From positions 248,001 through 312,000 of the forward strand of contig JALIZF010001504.1 in NCBI GenBank assembly GCA_029948255.1: DNA of 64,000 nucleotides, read 5' to 3'. Below, piece by piece: positions 49,163 through 62,077 of this stretch; positions within the stretch are counted from its first letter, which is position 1; every line of letters starts with the position of its first letter. The translations under genes and the position numbers were made by a program. The notes beneath the pieces were generated by a model. That model was given only the letters and a program-made list of their open reading frames with translations, was not told the origin of the DNA and ran no database searches. This DNA is from Telmatactis stephensoni. Taxonomy: Eukaryota; Cnidaria; Anthozoa; Actiniaria; Isophelliidae.

Positions 49163-49343
49163 TCAGAGGTGGATCCAGGATTATCTTCAGGAGGGGGTGC
49201 ACCGTCTTCAGGAGGGGAGTACACCATCATATAAATTGGAAACTGCTGAGAGCATATTTTGGAAAAATACTGAGTAAAAAGGACTCAAAGTCCTCTCAGG
49301 AGGGGGTGCGCTCACCCTGCACCCCTCCCCTAAATCCACCCCT
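49163..49343. mobile_element. 'tcaggggtggat' MITE family, copy 2
   Basis: Begins 'tcagaggtggatccaggatt' and ends 'cctaaatccacccctaa'. Interior 'tcatataaattggaaactgc' matches the complement of the 26270-26432 copy. Opposite orientation to that copy. Confidence 0.85.
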
Positions 49344-49375
49344 AATCGCGCAACTGACATGTTGATTTTTGCCGG

Positions 49376-49558
49376 GGGGAAGAGAATCCAGGGGAGGAGA
49401 ACCAGGGGAGGAGAATCCAGGGGAGGAGAATCCAGGGGAGGAGAATCCAGGGGAGGAGAATCCAGGGGAGGAGAATCCAGGAGAGGAGATTCCAGGGGAG
49501 GAGATTCCAGGGAAGGAGAATCCAGGGAAGGAGAATCCAGGGAAGGAGAAACCAGAGA
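49376..49558 (+). repeat. 15-bp minisatellite 'ggagaatccagggga'
   Basis: About 12 tandem units of 15 bp. Because 15 is a multiple of 3, several frames on both strands stay open and give PGEEN-like or SPPLD-like repeats. Not evidence of a gene. Confidence 0.9.
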
Positions 49559-49829
49559 AAAAACCCTCGTGGCATGGTAGAGAATGTTCGAGGTATGTTC
49601 ACTTTCGTTTGGCCATGTTTGGAGTTTTGATTGATCGACAGGAGCAAAAACGCCAATTGGCGATTGGTGTTTGAATGTAAGAGTTCGCACGATATCGAAA
49701 ATCGCGGTAATATCACGCTTTCGTCCGCCATTTTGATTGGGGCAAGTGCGGCGAAATCTATTGAATCTAGATCGCTTTAACCTCCCGTAACTCAGCTCCA
49801 GTTTGTTGGATTTTCAGAATAAATAAATT

Positions 49830-50995
49830 TTCCTAATCTGATAGTCAAAATGCAAGGAATCAAATAAAAACTCAATTTCAACAAACTGTCAATTTTGATA
49901 ATCAAAATGCCAAATAATTAATCATCGGAAACAGGAACCCATCGCACGAGAACTCATCAAATAAAAACCATCGGAGGAGCACGCATGAAACGCAAACTAA
50001 TCGATATAACTCATGAATTGCTGCCGGAAATCAATAATGGTAGGCTTTCAATCCAGAGTAACCTGAGCAAAATTGTTAACAACCATTAAGTCTCTTTATC
50101 AGAGCATTAACAGTTAATCCAAAATTTGCATAATTTAGCACTATTTAGTGCTATTTATGTAGCACGCTTTTAGTGTTTGCACTCTAATAATAATAATATA
50201 TAATAATAATGATAATAATAATAATGATGATGATGATGATAATGGAAACTTTATTATATAATCTTTTACTTTAATTCGCAATTATAAATTCAGGTAGTTT
50301 ACAATCGTCTACTTGAATCATACAACTTTAGCATATATATATATGTATTTATGCTTTGATTATAGATACAGGAAAGATGTATACATGCTTTGATTATAGA
50401 TACGGTATATTTGTATATATGTTTTGATTATAGATACTGTTACAAAAATGATGATAATAATGATAAGCTTTTTCCCACTGTTTATCTATAATAATAGTTA
50501 TGTAAATCACTAAGTTGGGACACAAAGAAAGTAAATAAGAAATAAACTAGAATATAAATTTTTGTTGTTGTTGTTGTTGTTGTTTGTTTGTTTGTTGCTA
50601 CAGTAACAGACCTCTCGTTTATTTTGATATCACAAATAATAAATCTGCCATTCGGATCGGAAAATGACCTTTTAAGCTGAAAAGCAAAATTGTTATTAAA
50701 GAGGATCATAACCCCTCCACTAATAATATAAACTAAAACCTAGAATATTCTTTTGAAGAACCAGCACACCTTTTTCTTTTGTGATATATGGATTTTCGAC
50801 TGGTTTTCGTCAAATGATCATGAGTTTCCGTACGATCAGTTTTCGTTTGATGGGTTCTCGTCCCATTGGTTCCTGCTTCCGATGAGTCCACATACAATTA
50901 ATTTGGCATTTTAACAATCAGATTTGACAGTTCGTTTGATGACAAAGAGTTTTAATTTGATTACTTATGGCATTTTGATTATCAAATTGGACAAA
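49830..50995. mobile_element. ~1.1-kb inverted-repeat element, degenerate
   Basis: The left part ('ttttgataatcaaaatgcca', 'gaatcaaataaaaactcaat', 'ggaaacaggaacccatcg', 'cgagaactcatca') recurs inverted on the right between 50775 and 50990 ('gatgggttctcgtcccattg', 'ggcattttgattatcaaatt'). Between the arms are ATA/ATG microsatellites (50185-50245) and a three-fold 'tgctttgattatagata' repeat (about 50350-50440). Confidence 0.6.
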
Positions 50996-51424
50996 TCTTG
51001 TCACTGATTTACCTCCATAAAAACTCATTCATGCACAAGTTGTTAAAACCCCTCCATCAAACATCAAAGTAGCAGCTGCAAACCCCAAACGATTGTTGTT
51101 GCAAAACAAAACAACAGCTCTAATAAAAGATCTTCTAGAAAAAGAAGTAGTCTTCGTAGCGGACCTAGCTTTGATAATAATAGCTGTAAATTCATACAAT
51201 TACTGTGTACGCCCGTTCTCTCGACTTCGGTAGAAAACATCCTCATTCAACAACATTCTTATATCATACTAAGCCTCATCCAATAATTGTTTATTATTCG
51301 ATATACAAGAAATTAATTTTGATATTGTTAGAACTGGGCCTCTGTAGACATGGTAGAAACTTATTGGTAAAGACGGCTGGAATGGGTCGGCGAAGAAAAA
51401 TGAAAAGAGCCGAAAGATATGAAA

Positions 51425-51665
51425 AAAAGAACGAGTGGAAAAAAAGAAAGAAAGAAAGAGAAATAAAAAACAAACGAACGGACAAAGAGATTTAGCTAGA
51501 TGGAGAAAGGAAAAAAGAACGAACGAAAGAAAGAAAGAAAGAACGAAAGAAAGAAAGAAAGAAAGAAAGAAAGAACGAAAGAAAGAAAGAAAGAACGAAA
51601 GAAAGAAAGAACGAAAGAAAGAAAAAAAGAAAGAAAGAAAGAACGAAAGAAAGAAAGACACGCAC
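51425..51665 (+). repeat. (GAAA)n / 'gaacgaaagaaa' microsatellite
   Basis: Purine tetranucleotide repeat with regular 'gaac' interruptions; open in five frames. No gene. Confidence 0.9.
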
Positions 51666-51669
51666 ACGT

Positions 51670-52876
51670 ACATAACTGCATGAGCGAAATGAACATAGGT
51701 TGTGAAAAGATGCAAGATAATCGAAACTGAAAGAGAGAACTGAAGCAAAGAAGAAGACTGAAGAAGAAGAAGAAGACAAAAGGGAGAAAAAAGAGAACAA
51801 TAAAATCAAAATAGAGGGGATGAAGGAAGATTAAAAACATGGAGAGAATATATATTATATAAATATGGTCAGAAATAAAAAGGAATGTGAAAGGGTGCAG
51901 TTCAAACCGGAGACCGGGAGAAAACAAGATTCTTCAAACCCCCGTCTGAAAAAAAATTAAACAACGAAGTATATGAAAAATATATATTTAGAGAGCTCTT
52001 TTGTTCTCTAGCACCGGAAAATTCATATATTTCGATTTTACTCCACAACCGGTTTTACCAATTTTGTAAAGATCAAATTTGGATCCGGTCGCGTAGATCC
52101 ATATTAGCGAGGTCCCACTCGTAATTGCCGATCTTCCGATCAGTTCCTTGATTATATATAGTACTCATGTTTATGTAGTCTCTTGTCAGTTTCACTCGTT
52201 TATTTGTTAGAGGCACCACTGGGGTTGGATTCAAAAAGAAAAGTTAATTTAAGTGACCAGATATCCGTATCGCAAAGACTACAGTTACAAGGTAAAATTT
52301 TAGTAGCAAAAAGTTTTAAAAAGGTAGTTTTACGCCAGAGAATGTAATATCAAAACTTAGAGGGAGAACTAAAACATTAAACCCTCGAAAAAACAAAAAT
52401 GACACAATTTTTGCACCGGCCCTTGTCATGAGTTTTCGAGTTCCTATCATGAAGATTGAAATTCTTGAAACTTTGAGAGTTATAACGTAGAAGTAATAAT
52501 TTAATTTAATTTAATGACGAAAAAGCATATAAATAACTTCATCTTCAACTTGGATTTATTAGAACTACGGTGGCCTTAGGTCAAATAAGTGTAGATAGAT
52601 AGAAGGATAGAAAAGACACATCACACACCAGCAGGTGTGGGTTCTTCAGTTTATACGGTCCTCAGATATCAGGTTTAGTGTATTTCTTACGCCATAGATC
52701 AGAGCATTAGTTCTTAAAAACTACGTCGATTCTCAATGAGACGCTTTCAAATTTTAATTTTTTTTATGTGTCTGAGAAATTTTAAGGTATGTTTCCCATT
52801 TCATGCTCATTATTAACGATGTATATAATAATAAACTTTCAAAGTTAGTTCTCATTCTTTTTAGATCACTTTTTGG
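51670..52876. other. Intergenic, no gene seen
   Basis: AT-rich sequence with purine-rich start (to about 51840) and nothing conserved that I can recognise. Confidence 0.4.
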
Positions 52877-52953
52877 GGAGTTTTTTTCGCCGACGGGTTG
52901 AGCCAAGTCCTCGAGGACTTAGCTGAACCCGTCGGCGAAAAAAACTCGCCGAT
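52877..52953. repeat. Near-perfect 75-bp hairpin
   Basis: 'gagtttttttcgccgacggg' and its reverse complement flank the 16-bp palindrome 'aagtcctcgaggactt', leaving almost no loop. Could be a minimal fold-back element. Confidence 0.8.
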
Positions 52954-53334
52954 ATTGCTTCTCTGTTCAGTTCGGATTTTAAAATCCATTAATCAACATA
53001 TAGCCATTGCGCGCTGAGCTGTTATAAATCATAAATGTATGTTATTTAATTCTGTTGTAAATAAGAGGAACAGCTAGGGAAATATACCATTAATGCATGC
53101 ATTAGCAAAAGTAATCTGTCCCAAGGCATGTCGAAGTGCAGTGACAAAGAAAAAAGTCATTGAACGGAAATTCGATTGAAAGAAATTTAGAAATGAAATA
53201 ATGAAAATGCAATAGACAACAGAGTAAACTGGATTTTATATTATAAATCATTCATTATTTCGCAAAAGGAAAATAAACACTCAGCAAGTTAATTAAGTAA
53301 CACATTATAGAAAGCACTATTCTATATCAAGAGC

Positions 53335-53716
53335 CGAAAATGAGGTAAGACTCATAGTACTTTTTTTTCTTGATTCTACGGAAATAACAAGACTGTAAGC
53401 TACAGCTTCCACGTTATTTTCATGTCAATTCGTTGAAGAGGACTTTCATGAAGTTCTGAAAAAGAAGTTTCTAGAACCAAAGCTGAGTAGATAGCAAAGC
53501 AAAGTCGAGTGTGTCTAGAGAAAATGAGGTAAGACTCATAGTACTTTTTTTCTTGATTCTACGGAAATAACAAGACTGTAACTAAGCTACAGCTTCCACG
53601 TTATTTTCATGTCAATTCGTTGAAGAGGAAGCTAGAGGACTTTCATGAAGTTCTGAAACAGAAGTTTCTAGAACCAAACTGAGCTGAGTAGATAGCAAAG
53701 CAAAGTCGAGTGTATC
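53335..53716 (+). repeat. Tandem duplication, unit ~185-195 bp
   Basis: The unit from 'gaaaatgaggtaagactcat' to 'agcaaagtcgagtgt' occurs twice in direct order (about 53337-53515 and 53520-53714). The second copy has short additions, such as 'gaggaagcta', that look like local duplications. Confidence 0.85.
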
Positions 53717-54446
53717 TATTAATAATTTATAGTCAAGTCAAAATTGCTAGACTAACGAAAGGGCAACGGAAAATTGTCACAAACTGTCATGACAGGTAAG
53801 GTGTAAACACTTTAGGATAATTAGAGGGCTGATGAAAGGAGACGAAATGACTATCGAAAAGACATACAGCGACAAAATAACAATACAACACCTTCATTTG
53901 TTTGTATCTATCTTACGAAAGCGGTAGTCATAAACTAGTTAAAAAAGGAACTAATTTTAGTTCAACTTCCTTCATCAGATACAGTTGTTCAATAGTTATT
54001 ACTGCTATTTACACGAAAAAGAACATATCTATAGCTTTCTCGGCAGGCGTTACAACTTTCAGTTTTCTTTTTTCTCGGGCTTCCTGCATGTGCTCGTCTT
54101 TAGCGAATGACGGTCTTCCTGTGCTTCCCTGGAAGGTCAACAAGGACAGAGAGAGTCAACTAAGGCAGAGAGAGAGAGAGAGAGCTAGGCTCGGATTTCA
54201 GCCGTCAGGGATTCGTGTGCCTGCGATACGATACTCATCGCGAACAGGATCTTTTTCTTCATCCTTCTTTTGCATGACTGATTCTTTTGCTTCTTTTTCT
54301 CTTCTTTTGCATGAATGATTCTTTTGCTTCTTTTTTCACTTTTGCTGAAGAAGCTACCTATATGTCAGTGTATATCTCCTCTCATTGACGAGAAAAATAG
54401 AAGTTGTGCACCTTATGATCAGAAAGAGATCAACTAACAATCCACA

Positions 54447-54860
54447 GTATTAGCCACTTTCATACCGTGAAGACTGGGTACTAGTCCCTTAAACTTTGAT
54501 GATGGCAACACAAAACTTATGTAGTCAGAAAGAGCACATCGAGCTGTATATAATCCCGAGGTTTCAGTTGATGTTAATCGGATATACATTGAAAGAGATA
54601 CAGCAGTTAAAACGAACATGCTAGATTTTACAAAGAAATGTATGGTTGTAAGGACAAAATGTCCCTACAACCATACACTTCTTTGTAAATTCTAGCATTT
54701 TTGCACGGCTGTTAGTCATTCAATATTAACCCGATTAACACCAAACTTCGGGATTTTATATAGCTCGATGTGCTCTTCCTGGCTATATGAGTTTTGTGTT
54801 ACCATCGTCAAAATTTGAGGGACTCGTACCCAGTCTTCACGGTATGAAAGTGGCTAATAG
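54447..54860. repeat. ~410-bp palindrome
   Basis: 'tattagccactttcataccg' 'tgaagactgggta' at the left is inverted at 54828-54859; the centre 'acaaagaaatgtatggttgt'/'acaaccatacacttctttgt' is also inverted around 'aggacaaaatgtcc'. The arms are partly diverged in between. Confidence 0.85.
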
Positions 54861-54865
54861 GATCC

Positions 54866-54950
54866 GATTTCAGCCGTCCGGATTTTGTGCGCCCGCGATA
54901 CTCATCCTCGTCACGGGATAGTATCGCGGGCGCACGGACGGCTGAAATCT
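54866..54950. repeat. 85-bp hairpin, 'gatttcagccgtcc' arms
   Basis: 'gatttcagccgtccg' and 'gtgcgcccgcgata' pair with 'tatcgcgggcgcac' and 'ggacggctgaaatc'. It lies directly against the TIR element at 54951; a third copy of the arm occurs at about 54193. Confidence 0.75.
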
Positions 54951-55619
54951 GGGTAAGTCCTTCATATATGGTACATTATAATGGGTCCTATTGTATATAT
55001 ATGTTTCTACAATGATCAATGCATTGGGATGGGAATCCTTGGAACAACGAAGACTGAATAACCAAGTGTGTATGTTCTACAAAATCTATAGTGGACTTGT
55101 TGGTATTACTTTACCAGCTGAAATAAATCCTGTCACAAGAGCCTCAAGGCACCCGAACTGTGCACCTTTTCAACAATTAATGACATTGAATGATACATAT
55201 AAATATTCTTTCTATCCACGAACTATAAGAACCTGGAACAATATGCCTTTATCTACAATCCCAGATTCATTAGATAAATTTAAGGCTGTTGTTTCTGAAA
55301 TGTAAGAGACTTAATGACTACGAGAACTGAAATCTATATATATTAATTTTATTTATTTATTCATATTTATAAGGCCGCTATATGATCTTTGATCTATGTT
55401 TTATTTTTTAGATAAAATTTTGTATGTTAAATTACTGTATATATATTAGCTTATTTATTTAATATTATTAATTCTTATTTATTTATTTTAAACAACTCCT
55501 AGTATAGTTTTTACTGCTTTAGGAGTATACCTATTAAAGTTATCGAAATACTATTATTATTATTATTATGTTATATACAATAGGACCCATTATAATGTAC
55601 CATATATGAAGGACCTACC
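54951..55619 (+). mobile_element. TIR element carrying a LINE reverse-transcriptase tail
   Basis: ~45-bp inverted ends ('gggtaagtccttcatatatg' ... ) as in 12219-12354. The interior, on the + strand, is a non-LTR retrotransposon C-terminus and 3' end finishing in (ATT)n. The right inner junction is shared with the short copy at 12219-12354. Confidence 0.8.
55012..55305 (+). pseudogene. LINE reverse-transcriptase C-terminal fragment
   Basis: The frame reads ALGWESLEQRRLNNQVCMFY, then KIYSGLVGI, and ends with YSFYPRTIRTWNNMPLS and a short helix. 'lgW.sLe.RR...rl.mfYKI..glv.i' followed by 'SffPRTIrlWN.LP' is the usual C-terminal signature of invertebrate non-LTR (LINE) ORF2 proteins. All catalytic parts are missing. 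Confidence 0.8.
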
Positions 55620-56100
55620 GAAATCTGAGCCTATATCCACAGGTTATGCAAGTAGAGAATCAATCAATGGGAAGAGGCCTAGTCATGTGATGTGCTACGT
55701 CATATAAACGTAAACAGCTGTTCGATCTGATTTTTTTGAGTTTAACTTAATAAAGAAAAGCACTCAAAATTGAATAACTACTTGACAGCAAAAATTGATG
55801 TTTTGTCTGAGCAAGAGAAATGATATATTAGATTTTTTCGTTTTTTGTTATTTTCGTAATTTGTAGTATCGTCTCAAGTTTAATTGATCGAGTATGCCAT
55901 ACCAAGAGCAGACCCTTGACAAAAATTAATAATTATGTAGTTATAATCGTGTTCAACCTAATATTTACACTAAGAGGCTGACAGTTGACAAGTTTAACAA
56001 ATGAATATATAGCATAGCTAGAAGGCAAAGCAAGTTAACGAGGTACTGATACGAGACTGATACAAAGCACTTCACTCGTGGGACACAAATATTTTACGAG
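55620..56100. other. Intergenic, no gene seen
   Basis: Begins with 'gaaatctgagcc', an inverted match to 'ggctcggatttc' at about 54187, hinting that the whole 54187-55632 block is one composite repeat. Otherwise AT-rich. Confidence 0.35.
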
Positions 56101-56109
56101 GTGAGCAGA

Positions 56110-56470
56110 GATTTCTTCTTCTTCTTCGTCGTCGTCTTCTTCTTCTTCTTCATCTTCTTCTTCTTCTTCTTCTTCTTCTTCTTCTTCTTCTTCTTCTTCT
56201 TCTTCTTCTTCTTCTTCTTCTTCTCCTCCCCTTCCTCCTCCTCCTCCTCCTCCTCCTCCTCCTCCTCCTCCTCCTCCTCCTCCTCCTCCTCCTCCTTCTT
56301 CTTCTTCTTCTTCTTCTTCTTCTTCTCGTCTCTCTTGTCCTCCTTCCATAATTCCTTCCATAATTCCTTTCATAATTCCTTCCTCCCTCCCTCCCTCCCT
56401 CCCTCCCTCCCTCCCTTCGTCCCTCCCTCTCTCCCTCGCTTCCTTCCTTCCTTCCTTCCTGTTTTCTTTC
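56110..56470 (+). repeat. (TTC)n (CTC)n (CCCT)n pyrimidine tract
   Basis: Triplet and tetranucleotide pyrimidine repeats over about 360 bp. Poly-Glu/Phe open frames here are artefacts. Confidence 0.9.
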
Positions 56471-56751
56471 CTTTTCCGTTTTTTTTTTCAGTACTAACTA
56501 CATAAGATTATATTTATTTTAAAAACAAAGTTTTTTCTGTGTTTAATTCCGTTTAATTCGTGTTTTTACACCACCACAATATCGCGTTTTTACTTTCAAC
56601 AATACTCTCCAAGAGCGCTCTGAAGTATTCGTGAAAACCCAACGCAGAGCCATTGTTGACAGTCGAATATAGACAAACACAGATGGGCCCTCATTCATTC
56701 ATATAAAAAATGCTAGTTTTTTACCAGCCTCATGCAAAGATAAAAAGTTTT

Positions 56752-57024
56752 CTAGTTTACAAAAAAACTTAAAAGGAAAATATTCTGCACCTTTATTTTA
56801 AGAAGTTCACTTTGTCCAAATCGTCAAAGAATCTGACTGAGCTTAAAATCTTGGGTTTTAGCCAAAACGGCTTTTTATAGGCAGCACCTAGTTTACAAAA
56901 AAGCTTAAAAGGAAAATATCCTGCACCTTTAATTTAAGAAGTTCACTTTGTCCAAATCGTCAAAGAATCTGACTGAGTTTAAAATCTTGGGTTTTAGCCA
57001 AAACGGCTTTTTATAGGCAGCACC
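56752..57024 (+). repeat. Tandem duplication, unit ~136 bp
   Basis: 'agtttacaaaaaa.cttaaaa' to 'ttttataggcagcacc' occurs at 56753-56888 and again at 56889-57023 with very few changes, so the duplication is recent. Confidence 0.85.
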
Positions 57025-57351
57025 ACTTTATAAACAAGAATAAGTTATATTCATATTCACTGAGCATCTACTGCGGACTTCCTGTGGTAATCATCAGATC
57101 GAGGCTCATGCGGAGAAAGTTCTAGGTGTTAGATTATGATTTGGATGAACATTAAAAATGTCATAAAATTCATCCAAATCATCATCTTATTTCTAACAAG
57201 TAGACCATTTGGATCTGTACTCTACGACAAAGTTCTGTAGGTAAAATAATATATTGTATTACTGCAATTATTTAACGATTCAATATATCGCGTTTTGAAT
57301 TTAATAAGATGCATAGTGGAAGATATATGCATCTGTAAAATCCCAACTTAA

Positions 57352-57713
57352 AGGCCGCTAAACACGAGGGAGCTTGCTCCCGCAACGCGCTCTTGGGTCA
57401 TTTTGCACAACCATTTCACACGAGGGAGAATGCTGCGGGAGCTTGCTACATGTATAATATAATTTGCTCCCGGAGGTTGCTCCCTCACATTTAGCCACAG
57501 TTTGTTATCAGGGAGCATGATCAGGGAGCAAAACTTTTGGTGCACAACAAAATTTTTATGCGTGAAATCGTTGGTACACACGAGGAGAGTGTTGTAGGAC
57601 AGTGTTGCGGGAGCGTGTTACGGGAGCGTGTTACGGGAGCGTGTTACGGGAGCGTGTTCCGGGAGCGTGTTGCGGGAGCATCCTCCCTTGTGTGTACCGG
57701 CCTGAACGCCTGT
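57352..57713. mobile_element. Fold-back MITE with internal 13-bp tandem array
   Basis: Left end 'aggccgctaaacacgaggga' + 'gcttgctcccgcaacgcgctc' pairs with the right end ending 'tgtgtaccggcct'. Near the right end, 'gggagcgtgttac' is repeated five times in tandem (about 57608-57672), the last two with a base change. Confidence 0.75.
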
Positions 57714-58525
57714 GTTGACAGTCAAACGGATGAGCGTGGATGGGCCACTCATTCATTCATCAAAAATTGCTAGTATTTATATCAGTCTCATGCTAAGATT
57801 AAAATTTTCTTGTTCACAAAATTACTCAAAAATGACTTGTGAAAAGTACCAATCGAATCTTGAAGATCTGCCACACGGGTTGAATATTTTCAAGTTGACT
57901 TTGCTACTTGAACGATCGAATTGAAGTGCTTGCATGTATATGCCAGCTTGAATGGGCTGTGAAATAACGGTGAAATCAAATTCTGATATTCTTCTAGTTC
58001 TACATATTGTTGCCTGTTAGTATACTGTTCAGAAACGTTAAAAAACGGAGAAATTCCCTGCTCTTAAGTATTTCGAATCCTTTTAGGATAAAAACAAAGT
58101 AAACTGCAACAATAAAGGACAAACAAGCAAACAAACAAACAAACACACACACACAAACACTCACACACAAACACTCACACCCATACACAAAAAACACCAA
58201 ACAAAACAAAAATTAGTTAAGAAAACCATGCACCAAAACTTGCCTTGCTTCGCGCACAATTGTCAACCGGGCTTTCGGTGTGAGCAGAAGTTATTCGTAA
58301 AAAATTGATTTCTCGAATTCTTAATTTGCATGTAATTTAGACAATGATAATTGATTTTGACAATTTGCATTGTAACTCTGCAACATACAAAATGTACAAA
58401 AACCTTGGTAAGATAAAGAGGACAGGGGACGCACTGTGCAACTGTGTTCATTAAACACGTTTTTCAATGATTATTGATATTTCTTGCGTCTTCCGAATAA
58501 AAGGGATTTGAAAGAACGTGCAAAG
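57714..58525. other. Intergenic, no gene seen
   Basis: Contains an AAAC/CACACAAACACTC low-complexity patch at about 58128-58190. No coding motif. Confidence 0.4.
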
Positions 58526-58529
58526 CTGC

Positions 58530-59010
<481 letters not shown>

Positions 59011-59836
59011 ATCTCTGATTGGCGGCTAATGGCTAAAAAAACATGCATCGCAATTATCATCTAACGCAATTGATTTGGAATTTGTAACATGAGCGAATGG
59101 CGACTGAAATGGGAAGTAACTAAAAATTACAATGTATATAAAAAAAACCAGAATGCTGTCAAATTACAACTATTTCATCTAGAAATTTTGATGATCTATG
59201 GGATTTTTTTCAGATAAACCCGTTAAATTGACGGATTTTTATTAACAGCCATATATGCAGATGACGACGGATGTTCGCCGTATCCGCCGGGATAACAGAA
59301 CTTGATCACTATGACAACAATACAAATGAAATACAAACGTTTAAAATAAATTGTATAATTTCATTGTATTAAATGAAGAAAAAGTTATTAGTTGTATTAG
59401 TTTAAGTGGTCCAACTGTCTGATAAAGAGATTGATTGAAAAACATAGTAAAAGAACTGAGTAAACACTGACAAGATCTAAGCATGGGCAGCGCAGACATT
59501 GATAATTAACATGAAGACACGTTTTGATCAAAATTAAAATCATGAAAGAAAGATGATCGTGAAATGAAAAGAATGTAATGCAGAGATACAATTAAAGGAA
59601 GGAAAGAGCGAAGAAAGAAAGAAAGAAAGAAGGAAAGAAGAAAGGAAGGAAAAGAAGAAAGACAAGATGTGTACACTTCAGTGAAAAGAAATAAAAATTG
59701 CAGCTTTAAAAATCTAGATACAAAATTCATAGCTTAACCAAAATCTCTGCTTAGTATCTCCCATTTCTTTCTTTCTTTTTTTTCTTTCTTGCTTGCTTGC
59801 TGGCTGGCTGGCTTGCTTGCTTAATTGCTTGCTTAA

Positions 59837-59910
<74 letters not shown>

Positions 59911-60261
59911 TCCATTATTTAATTTTTCTTCTTTTTGAAACCACTTCAAACATTCCCAAAACCAAAAAGAGAATATTAAATTCGCTTAGTTAATAGTTAA
60001 AAATTCACAAACGATTTTCATTAGTACAAGACAATCGAAGACAAACATTATATTCGTTTGATTACTTTTCATAACTCTCTTCGTCCCTTTCTTATCATAT
60101 CTTGACAACACCAAGAGCATCAATATTAACACGACGCGTGATTTTAATAAGATCATTTACTGCATTTGCTTAGCCAAGACAAAAGAGAAACTTCTCATAG
60201 TAAGTAGGATAGTGTGCTCGTTTAACTTTGATAAAGAACAAAGGATTGAAGAGTTAACCTG
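59011..60261. other. Intergenic with (GAAA)n and (CTTG)n tracts
   Basis: (GAAA)n at about 59605-59660 and (CTTG)n at about 59786-59910. Otherwise AT-rich, nothing recognisable. Confidence 0.5.
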
Positions 60262-60487
60262 TGTAGCAACACTGGCAAATTTGGACCATTTCCATCGGTT
60301 GGAAATTTGTCGGAAATATAAGATAAAAAGAAGTTATTTGGAGGTCCAAGTTTCCATGCTTCAAATTCAAAACCTATGGAAATTTTTCCCCCAAAGATTG
60401 AAATTGGTAGGAAATGTGAATGAAAAAGCGTTGGAAATCTGCTTTCCAATCCTTGGAAATGGTCTAAATTTCCCCGCTGTTGCTACA
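60262..60487. mobile_element. MITE with 'tgtagcaaca' ends
   Basis: 'tgtagcaacactggcaaatt' 'tggaccatttcc' on the left is inverted on the right (60456-60487). The interior repeats 'ttggaaat' words. Non-coding despite a 101-codon open frame. Confidence 0.75.
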
Positions 60488-62077
60488 GAAGCTCAAAGAG
60501 TGAATTTCCAGCCGTGAAACCTATGAATTGACTAATTCCTATCAGGATTCAAACCCGTAATTTTCTAGATATAAAAAGGGCAAGTATCCATAAATTATTG
60601 CCCATGATTTTGTGCTAGGACTAATTGAACTCTAAATTAAAGAACAGATTTTGATGGATTATATGAACCACAAAATGCGTATAATTAACCTCGATAACAG
60701 AAAAAATTGACGTATGGCGAGCACCTAATCTTTCAATAATGGCGGAGGATTTGGGGACAGAAATATTAACGACGACAAATTGAAAAGCAACATTCATTAC
60801 AAGTTCAGTAGAATGAGGGGCCTCTCAAATTTCTGTTAATTTACTACGGAGAACTGAAAGGTCCGAACTTGTAGAACTAATTGAACTGCGAAGAAATATG
60901 GTAAGGTGATATTTCAGTGTTAATACTCAATGCGTTTGCTTAAAGTAGACGATTGAGAGAATGAAATTGCATGAGGATGTCCGAAAGGGGAAGAAATTTT
61001 ATTGAACATGAATCACGACTTTTTGAGAGAGAGATTTATATTGATCAAGAATTAGAACTATTTCTCTTTTTGCATTGGGGGATTTATATTGAAGTAGAAC
61101 TATATCATTTTTTTAGACAAAAAACAATTAAAATGAAAAATGAACCAGTGATTACATAAGTTCGTTATAAAAATGTCTAAAACGAAAACGAAATGTTTCA
61201 ATTTTATGTCAAATATCATGAGGACTTTATTGTTTTCAAATAATGACAGTGTTCGAACTGCCGTAAGCTAAAAACTAATTGAATTGCATAGAATAATCGA
61301 ATTCGATTCAACACGGGTGGCTCCAAACACACTTCAGGTGGTAGAATTTTGCGAAGCTCATCTGCGCGGGAACCCTATTGACACCCCATGTTCACTCTGA
61401 CACCTTTCAAAATTTGAATCAGAAATCTGACTTACGGATCTAGCTATTGATGATTACGAACCAAAAAGTTTTGAAAGCTTTACTGATAAAGCATCTGTTC
61501 ATTGGCTTGTATTTAATGTACTTTTTCAAGGGCGATTAGTACTCGAAGGGTGACGCAGTTTGCCATATCTTTTTAGTGCGGAATTTAACGTTTCGATTTG
61601 TTCACCTTGAGATATAGATCTCAAATAAGTACACTTCTCAGGACGTTAGCAAAGGTAAGAGTAAATTAAATCTCATTTTGCTAATAAAAGCAAAATCTAC
61701 GATTAACAAAGATAACAGAAATTAATACAGTTGACCTGAGGTAAGATTTCAATACAAAACGCTAGCTAGTTCCACAAAGCAGATTTACAAAACAAAAGAG
61801 AAAAGGAAAGAAAGAAAGAAAGAAAAAATGAAACAGAAGGAAGGAAAAAGAAAGAAAGAGACCTGAGCATTTCAATGTTAACTGCAATTACAAGGCGATT
61901 AATAATCTACCTCTCCTCGTCAATGGCATGAATTTGTTGATCTGAACAGGTGAAAAAGAATTGTTCGTGAAAAAAAGAAGAACCGAGGAAAAAAGGAAAA
62001 GCTAGATCATCTCTTGTCAATGCTTTTGGGCACAAAACCTAGAAGAAATTCAATCTTCTTGATAGTTGCAATTAGTT
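60488..62077. other. Intergenic, no gene seen
   Basis: AT-rich; short purine tetranucleotide tract at about 61805-61860. No conserved frame. Confidence 0.4.

Noticed and set aside
49208..49731. Overlapping open frames on both strands with PGEEN or SPPLD repeats
   Set aside because: A 15-bp minisatellite keeps frames open in both directions; no non-repeat conserved part.
51269..51927. Phe/Ser-rich and Lys/Glu-rich open frames on both strands
   Set aside because: Products of the (GAAA)n tract; five frames open at once.
56035..56505. Poly-Glu and poly-Phe open frames
   Set aside because: TTC/CTC microsatellite, open on both strands.
60212..60517. 101-codon open frame
   Set aside because: Coincides with a MITE with clear inverted ends (60262-60487).
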